From positions 62,001 to 126,000 of the forward strand of contig JAEWET010000042.1 in the NCBI GenBank assembly GCA_023389195.1: 64,000 nt of DNA, written 5' to 3'. Source of the stretch: Aliihoeflea sp023389195 (lineage in GTDB: Bacteria; Pseudomonadota; Alphaproteobacteria; Rhizobiales; Rhizobiaceae). Position numbers and translations under genes: made by a program. Below are positions 58,910-64,000 of the stretch, in pieces; the first letter of the stretch is position 1; each line of letters begins with the position of its first letter. The notes under the pieces are model-generated. The model did not search any database. It worked only from the letters and a program-made list of their open reading frames with translations, and was not told where the DNA came from.

Positions 58910-60475
58910 ATGGCCATGAAGCTGAATTCGATGCCCACTTTGCGTGCCTGTCTTGCCTCTCTAGCTGCGGGAACGGCCCTTTTGGCACCGCCCGCCCTCG
59001 CCCAGGAAGCGGGCTCGGGCGGCACGCTCGTCTATGCGACGAATTCCGGCCCGGGCATGATGGACCCCCATGTCAGCACCGCATTGGCCGAGCTCGAAGT
59101 GATGCACCACATCTTCGAAGGGCTCGTTACAATCGACGGCGACTATGCCACCGCGCCCATGCTGGCCGATAGCTACGAAGTCAGCGACGACGGCCTGACG
59201 GTGACCTTCAAGCTGCGTGAAGGCGTCCTCTTCCATGACGGGTCCGAGATGACCTCGGCGGATGTTCAGGCTTCATACGAGCGCTACACGCGCGTCAGCC
59301 CCAACGCAGAAGCGGCCCTCGGCGACGTCGACCGATATGAGACGCCCGACGACTACACCTTCATCATCCACCTCAAGACACTCAACGGCGCATTTCTCGA
59401 CGGTCTGAAGACCCCCGTTTATCCCCTCGTCATCATTCCCGAAAGCCTTGCGGATCAGCCTGCGCGCGAACTCGAAACGATCGGAACGGGCCCCTTCACG
59501 CTCGGCGAATGGGCGCGCGACAGCCATCTCGTCCTCGAGAAGTTCGACGACTACACGGTCGATGAGGACAACGAGGCATCGGGCTATTCCGGCAAGAAGG
59601 AAGTCAAGCTCGATTCCGTGCGCTTCAACTTCCTGGCCGAAACGAACGCGCGCGTGGCGGCGATCCAGACCGGCGAGGCGCATGTCGTCAGCGGCCTTAC
59701 CTCTGATTCCGCGCGCCAGCTCGAAGGCGCCGAGGGTGTCGAAGTCCTGGAGATCATTCCGTTCTGTCAGCAATATCTCGTCGTGAATACGCAACAGGCC
59801 CCCACCGACAACTCCGAAGTGCGCAAGGCGCTGCGTACGGCCGTCAATGCCGAAGACATCATGATCGTGAGCGGCGAGAGCGCAACGCTCGACTCGTCGA
59901 TGTCCTATCCGGGCGGCTTCTACTACTCCGAGGAAAACTCCGCGCCGTTCTTCAACCAGAACGATCCGGATGCCGCTTCCGCGATGCTTAGCGACGCCGG
60001 ATACGCAAGCGAGGAACTCGTCCTCCTGACGAATTCCAACTACGACTACATGCGAAATTCGATCGTGCTTCTCGACGAACAGCTTCAGGCCGCCGGGTTC
60101 ACGACGCGGCTCGACGTGACGGACTGGACGACCAATTCCACCAACATGATGACTGGTGAAGGACGATGGAATCTCTCCACGACCTCCTTCTGCTCCAACC
60201 CGTTGCTCGGTCCCCAGCAGTGGCGGTCTGTCGTCTACAACTTCCCGCATGTCGAAAACGACGAGGTCATGGACGAAGCCTATGAGCGCTTCTACGGCTC
60301 GCTCGATGCCGAGGAGCGCAAGGCGGCGTGGCTCGATATCGAAAAGCGCATTCTCGACGAAGCCTACCTGATCAAGCTCCAGAACAGGGCCTCCACGCGG
60401 GCCTATCGGATGGACGAAGTCGAAGGCTATCCGGAGTACTACATGAACCTCTTCTGGAACGCGTCCGTGAAATAG
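58910..60475 (+). CDS. ABC transporter substrate-binding protein, dipeptide/oligopeptide family 5
   Basis: 521 residues with a signal peptide (MAMKLNSMPTLRACLASLAAGTALLAPPALAQEAG, cleavage near residue 31) and AAGGAG upstream of the ATG. SBP_bac_5 features: GTLVYATNSGPGMMDPHVS, the signature VTFKLREGVLFHDGSEMTSADVQASYERY, and TIGTGPFTLGEWARDSHLVLEKF. It binds peptides or other amides for the DppBC-like permeases downstream. A strong hairpin follows the stop. Confidence 0.93.
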   Translation: MAMKLNSMPTLRACLASLAAGTALLAPPALAQEAGSGGTLVYATNSGPGMMDPHVSTALAELEVMHHIFEGLVTIDGDYATAPMLADSYEVSDDGLTVTFKLREGVLFHDGSEMTSADVQASYERYTRVSPNAEAALGDVDRYETPDDYTFIIHLKTLNGAFLDGLKTPVYPLVIIPESLADQPARELETIGTGPFTLGEWARDSHLVLEKFDDYTVDEDNEASGYSGKKEVKLDSVRFNFLAETNARVAAIQTGEAHVVSGLTSDSARQLEGAEGVEVLEIIPFCQQYLVVNTQQAPTDNSEVRKALRTAVNAEDIMIVSGESATLDSSMSYPGGFYYSEENSAPFFNQNDPDAASAMLSDAGYASEELVLLTNSNYDYMRNSIVLLDEQLQAAGFTTRLDVTDWTTNSTNMMTGEGRWNLSTTSFCSNPLLGPQQWRSVVYNFPHVENDEVMDEAYERFYGSLDAEERKAAWLDIEKRILDEAYLIKLQNRASTRAYRMDEVEGYPEYYMNLFWNASVK

Positions 60476-60485
60476 GCGTCAGCCG

Positions 60486-60551
60486 CGCGCCCGCCGCGGT
60501 CGCGGCGGGCGCGTTCATTCCAGACGATGCGCCCGTGCCCCATGGGCACGG
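60486..60551 (+). other. Two tandem hairpins between SBP and permease genes
   Basis: First stem: 60486-60497 pairs with 60502-60513 (12 bp, loop GGTC, nearly all G/C). Second stem: CCGTGCCC (60533-60540) pairs with GGGCACGG (60544-60551) around CAT. Neither has a U-run. In many importer operons such structures protect the abundant SBP message from decay and lower expression of the permeases. Confidence 0.55.
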
Positions 60552-60570
60552 CCATGATTTCGGAAAGCTC

Positions 60571-61515
60571 ATGACCACATTCATCCTGAAGCGACTGGCG
60601 CAGGCGATCCCGGTAATGGTGATCGTCGCGATCCTTACCTTCGTGCTGATGAAGCTGCTCCCCGGCGATCCGGCCGTGCTGATCGCAGGCGACGGAGCCT
60701 CGCCCGAAGCGATCGCACGCATCAGGACCGATCTGGGGCTGGACCGGCCATTGCTGGTTCAACTCGGCGCATGGCTTCTCGATCTGCTGCAACTGGATCT
60801 GGGCCGTTCGATTTTCCTTAGCCAACCCGTCATCGACGCCATTTTGCAACGGCTGCCGGTGACGTTCTCACTTGCATTCGTGGCGTTCGTGATCACGGTC
60901 CCGATCGGCATTGCCATCGGCATGCTGGCTGCCTACTGGCGTGACACATGGCTGGACACGCTCGTCATGAGCCTCGCGCTGATCGGCGTCTCCGTCCCCA
61001 ATTTCTGGCTGGCCATCGTCGCCGTGCTCGTCTTTTCGGTCGGCCTGGGATGGCTGCCCTCCGCGGGCTATGTCGAGTTCGCCAGCAATCCGGCCGGCTG
61101 GTTGCGTTCGCTGATCATGCCTGCGGCGGTCCTGGCCCTGTTCCAGATCGGCTACCTCGCGCGCATGACCCGGTCCCAAATGCTGGAAGTGCTCGACCAG
61201 GACTATATCCGGACAGCGCGGGCGAAAGGCGTTTCGGAATTCGTCGTCGTCACGAAGCATGCGTTCCGCAATTCGCTGGTCTCCGTCCTCACCGTCGCCG
61301 GGTACATCTTCAGCCTGCTGATCGGCGGCTCCGTCGTGATCGAACAGATCTACGCTCTCCCCGGCATCGGCCGCCTGCTGGTGCAGGCGATCGTGGTGCG
61401 CGATCTTCCGGTCGTCCAGGGAACGATGCTCTTCCTCGGCTTCATGTTCGTGGCGATCAACGTGGTCATCGACATCCTCTATACGTTCGTCGATCGGAGG
61501 GTGCACTATGACTGA
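60571..61515 (+). CDS. Dipeptide-type ABC permease, DppB/OppB family
   Basis: 314 residues from the ATG at 60571 (MTTFILKRLAQAIPVMVIVA), preceded by GGAAAG. Family features: LMKLLPGDPAVLIAGDGASPE, six membrane helices, LLQLDLGRSIFLSQPV, and the EAA-type loop RMTRSQMLEVLDQDYIRTARAKGVSE (about residues 205-230). It forms the channel with the next gene product, with which it overlaps by 8 bp. Confidence 0.93.
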   Translation: MTTFILKRLAQAIPVMVIVAILTFVLMKLLPGDPAVLIAGDGASPEAIARIRTDLGLDRPLLVQLGAWLLDLLQLDLGRSIFLSQPVIDAILQRLPVTFSLAFVAFVITVPIGIAIGMLAAYWRDTWLDTLVMSLALIGVSVPNFWLAIVAVLVFSVGLGWLPSAGYVEFASNPAGWLRSLIMPAAVLALFQIGYLARMTRSQMLEVLDQDYIRTARAKGVSEFVVVTKHAFRNSLVSVLTVAGYIFSLLIGGSVVIEQIYALPGIGRLLVQAIVVRDLPVVQGTMLFLGFMFVAINVVIDILYTFVDRRVHYD

Positions 61516-62407
61516 TATCCTCCAGGCGCCCCCCGTCACGGCAACAGCCGCCGACACGCAGTCGCAAGGCCCATTCCGGCTGGCGATGCGCAGGCTGACG
61601 GCGCATCGCTCGTTCCGGATCGGCGGCGTGATGCTGGCGCTCGTCATCCTCGCGGCATGGCTCGCGCCGTGGATCAGTTCGGGAACGCCGAATGCCACCG
61701 CCGTGCGCGTGCGGTTCGAGGCGCCGTCGCTTAGTTTCCTGTTCGGAACGGACAATTTCGGACGCGACATCTGGACGCGCGTTCTCTACGGCGCGCGCGT
61801 ATCGCTCTGGATCGGGCTTTCCGTCGCGATCATGTCGGCAGTCCTGGGCGCGCTGGTCGGCGTCTGCGCCGCCTGGTTCCGCAGGCTGGACAGTTTGATC
61901 ATGCGCATCATGGATGCCTTGCTCGCCTTTCCCGCCATCCTCCTCGCGATCGGCGTGAGCGCCGTTCTCGGACCGCATATCTCCTCCGTCATCATCGCGC
62001 TGACATCGGCCTACATTCCACGATGCGCACGCGTCGTTCGCGCTTCGGCGCTCGTCATTCGCGAGCAGAACTACGTCGAGGCAGCCCTCATCAGCGGCGC
62101 TTCGGATGTTCGCATCATCTTCAAGCACGTTCTGCCGAACTGCCTGGCGCCTCTCCTGGTGACGATGACCTTCGTGTTCGCCTACGCGATCCTGGCCGAA
62201 GCCACTTTGAGCTTCCTCGGCATCGGAACGCCGCCGCCGCATGCAAGCTGGGGCAACATCGTCTCCCAGGGCCGCGACTACCTCGTCGATGCGTGGTGGA
62301 TAATGCTTTTTCCCGGACTTGCGATCAGCATTTCGGCCCTCGCCATCAATCTGATCGGCGACGGGCTTCGCGACGTGCTGGACCCAAGACTGAAGATCGA
62401 AGGCTGA
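61508..62407 (+). CDS. Dipeptide-type ABC permease, DppC/OppC family
   Basis: 299 residues. Six membrane helices, with FGTDNFGRDIWTRVLYGARVSLWIGL (OppC N-terminal signature), and the EAA loop RASALVIREQNYVEAALISGASD (about residues 179-201). An N-terminal cytoplasmic tail of about 40 residues is present. It pairs with the DppB-like protein. The stop is immediately followed by the ATG of the ATPase gene. Confidence 0.93.
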   Translation: MTDILQAPPVTATAADTQSQGPFRLAMRRLTAHRSFRIGGVMLALVILAAWLAPWISSGTPNATAVRVRFEAPSLSFLFGTDNFGRDIWTRVLYGARVSLWIGLSVAIMSAVLGALVGVCAAWFRRLDSLIMRIMDALLAFPAILLAIGVSAVLGPHISSVIIALTSAYIPRCARVVRASALVIREQNYVEAALISGASDVRIIFKHVLPNCLAPLLVTMTFVFAYAILAEATLSFLGIGTPPPHASWGNIVSQGRDYLVDAWWIMLFPGLAISISALAINLIGDGLRDVLDPRLKIEG

Positions 62408-63397
62408 ATGCCCATGTCATCGCCTCTTCTGGAAGTGAAAGACCTGTCCGTCGCGTTTCGCGGCGACCGGCAGTGGATTCCCGCCGTCGACGACGTCAAT
62501 TTCAGCCTGGCCCCGCGCGAAGCGCTCGGCATCGTCGGCGAAAGCGGCTCGGGAAAGAGTGTGACCGCGCTGTCGCTCTTGCGGCTGCTGGACGATCGCA
62601 ACACGCGAATAGATGGCGAAATCCTCTACCGGGGCCGCGACCTCCTCCAGCTCCAGCGCTCGGAAATGCGCACCTTGCGCGGCAAGGAGATCGCGATGGT
62701 GTTTCAGGACCCCATCCATTCGCTGAACCCCGTCCTGACCATCGCCGACCAGATCGGCGAGAGCCTGCGCATTCACCAGGGGCTGGACCGTCGCGCGGCC
62801 CGGGCACGCGCGATCGAACTTCTGGAAACCGTTCGCATTCCCGATGCCGCCCGACGCGTCGACGACTATCCGCATCGGCTTTCCGGCGGGCAGCGACAGC
62901 GCGTCATGATCGCGATCGCGATCGCGTGCCAGCCCCGCATCCTCATCGCGGACGAAGCGACGACCGCGCTGGACGTGACCGTCCAGTCCCAGATCATGGA
63001 GCTCCTGCACCGCCTGCGCGAGGAACTCTCGATGGCGGTGATCCTGATCTCGCACGATCTCGGCCTCGTGTCGGAGTTCGTCGATCGCGTCATGGTGATG
63101 TATGCCGGGCAGCCGGTCGAGGAGGCGCCGGTGCAAACGCTGTTCTCCGCGCCCGTCCACCCCTACACGGAAGGGCTGATAGCGGCGATTCCGGAACTCG
63201 ATGCCGATCTGGACCGGTTGCCGACCATTCCCGGCTCGATCCCGGAGCCGCTCAGGCGTCCGCCGGGTTGCCGCTTCGAGCCACGCTGCCCCTATGCGAT
63301 CGAAAGCTGCCGTGCGGCCGTGCCGCCGCTGATCCCCGTCAACGACCGGCAATCGGCACGCTGCCCCGTACGCATTGCCGCCGAGGTGCCTGCATGA
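62408..63397 (+). CDS. ABC transporter ATPase, DppD/OppD family
   Basis: 329 residues (ATG at 62408, or 62414 as an alternative). Walker A is GESGSGKS (about residues 39-46), signature LSGGQRQRVMIAIAIA, and Walker B ILIADEATTALDVTVQ. The C-terminal oligopeptide domain has PGSIPEPLRRPPGCRFEPRCPYAIESC with the Cys cluster that binds an iron-sulfur cluster in some OppD proteins. The stop overlaps the next ATG by ATGA (63394-63397). Confidence 0.94.
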   Translation: MPMSSPLLEVKDLSVAFRGDRQWIPAVDDVNFSLAPREALGIVGESGSGKSVTALSLLRLLDDRNTRIDGEILYRGRDLLQLQRSEMRTLRGKEIAMVFQDPIHSLNPVLTIADQIGESLRIHQGLDRRAARARAIELLETVRIPDAARRVDDYPHRLSGGQRQRVMIAIAIACQPRILIADEATTALDVTVQSQIMELLHRLREELSMAVILISHDLGLVSEFVDRVMVMYAGQPVEEAPVQTLFSAPVHPYTEGLIAAIPELDADLDRLPTIPGSIPEPLRRPPGCRFEPRCPYAIESCRAAVPPLIPVNDRQSARCPVRIAAEVPA

Positions 63398-64000
63398 CCG
63401 ACAACCCGATTTCCGTCCGCAACCTGTCGCGTGAGTTCGATCTCGGCAAGTCGGCCGGGCGACGGACGCTGCTGCGCGCGGTCGACGACGTTTCGTTCGA
63501 AATCGGCCAGGGTGAAACGCTCGGCCTCGTCGGTGAATCAGGATCGGGAAAGTCCACCATCGGTCGCATGATGGTCGGGCTGCTGCGCCCCACCGAAGGC
63601 GCGATCGACCTGTTCGGCACGAAAATCGGCCCCCGTGATCGCCGGTCACGCTGGAAACCGCTTCGTCACCGCATCCAGTTCGTTTTCCAGGACCCTTACG
63701 CGGCGTTGAATCCGCGCATGCGGATCGGCGAGGCGATCGCCGAACCGCTGGTGATAAAGGGCGATCTGTCGCGCCGGGATCGCGAGGCGCGCGTGCGCGA
63801 GCTTCTCGAGCTGGTCGGACTTCCGGCAAGCTATGTCACCCGCTTTCCGCACGAATTCTCCGGCGGCCAGCGGCAGCGCATCGTGATCGCGCGCGCATTG
63901 GCTCTCAACCCGGATTTCATCATTTGCGACGAGGCCGTCGCCTCGCTCGACGTTTCGATGCAGGCGCAGATCGTCAATCTGCTCAAGGACCTGCAGGACC
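63394..64000 (+). CDS. ABC transporter ATPase, DppF/OppF family (3' end cut by window)
   Basis: The first 202 residues are present; the gene continues past the window edge. Starts MTDNPISVRNLSREFDLGKS. Walker A GESGSGKST, Q-loop FVFQDPYAALNPRM, signature FSGGQRQRIVIARALALNP and Walker B FIICDEAVASLDVS are present. It is the second nucleotide-binding subunit and heterodimerises with the preceding gene product. The expected D-loop and C-terminal domain follow outside. Confidence 0.92.
   Translation, partial: MTDNPISVRNLSREFDLGKSAGRRTLLRAVDDVSFEIGQGETLGLVGESGSGKSTIGRMMVGLLRPTEGAIDLFGTKIGPRDRRSRWKPLRHRIQFVFQDPYAALNPRMRIGEAIAEPLVIKGDLSRRDREARVRELLELVGLPASYVTRFPHEFSGGQRQRIVIARALALNPDFIICDEAVASLDVSMQAQIVNLLKDLQD

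Noticed and set aside
1..64000. tRNA, rRNA, CRISPR arrays, insertion sequences, integrases or attachment sites
   Set aside because: No clover-leaf sequence, regular repeat array, transposase-like protein or integrase was recognised; horizontal origin of the NRPS/PKS genes cannot be supported from features visible here.

Overview
The window is GC-rich and densely coding, and reads like the genome of an alphaproteobacterium of the Rhizobiales/Hyphomicrobiales type. This rests on the protein families present (ExoF-like export protein, chain-length regulators, TRAP and PotA-type transporters, LysR and GntR regulators) and on gene style. No rRNA, tRNA, CRISPR array, insertion sequence or phage gene was seen. 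The taxonomic call is inference.

Layout: (1) 1-6727: a partial PotA-like ABC ATPase, a divergent GntR regulator with two DNA-binding domains, and a five-gene operon pxpA-BCCP-accC-pxpB-pxpC (5-oxoprolinase / biotin-dependent carboxylase type) with a divergent LysR gene at 6728. (2) 7825-47903: a 40-kb cell-surface polysaccharide locus. It holds a flippase, an O-antigen-ligase/polymerase-like membrane protein, five GT4 and three GT2 glycosyltransferases, a WecG/TagA-type transferase, an initiating sugar-phosphate transferase, a Wza/ExoF-like export protein, a Wzz-like chain-length protein, a kinase-like ATPase, an ExeA-like AAA ATPase, a membrane acyltransferase, and secreted glycosidase-like and SGNH-esterase-like proteins. 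Embedded in it are a 2140-residue type I polyketide synthase (KS-AT-KR-DH-ACP-TE), a 1535-residue NRPS (formyltransferase, condensation remnant, adenylation domain interrupted by a luciferase-like monooxygenase, carrier) and a Sfp-type phosphopantetheinyl transferase. (3) 48013-56392: a sugar-acid catabolic island with a zinc dehydrogenase, a TRAP transporter and a GntR regulator on one strand, and uxuA-uxuB-kdgK on the other. (4) 56579-64000: a penicillin-acylase-family hydrolase followed by a dipeptide/oligopeptide-type ABC importer whose last ATPase runs off the window.

How the parts may work together: the NRPS has an N-terminal start domain and no release domain, whereas the PKS begins with a ketosynthase and ends with a thioesterase. 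Together they look like a complete two-module assembly line (formyl-aminoacyl starter, one ketide extension, release), with its activating PPTase next to the NRPS. Because it sits inside an exopolysaccharide locus, its product could be a lipid-like or acyl component of the polysaccharide; this is inference. Several intergenic regions in the polysaccharide locus share a CTAG-centred motif (best pair at 31559-31581 and 38026-38060), which may mark a common regulon. The sugar-acid island fits uptake of an aldonate such as L-gulonate or D-mannonate and conversion to 2-keto-3-deoxy-6-phosphogluconate.
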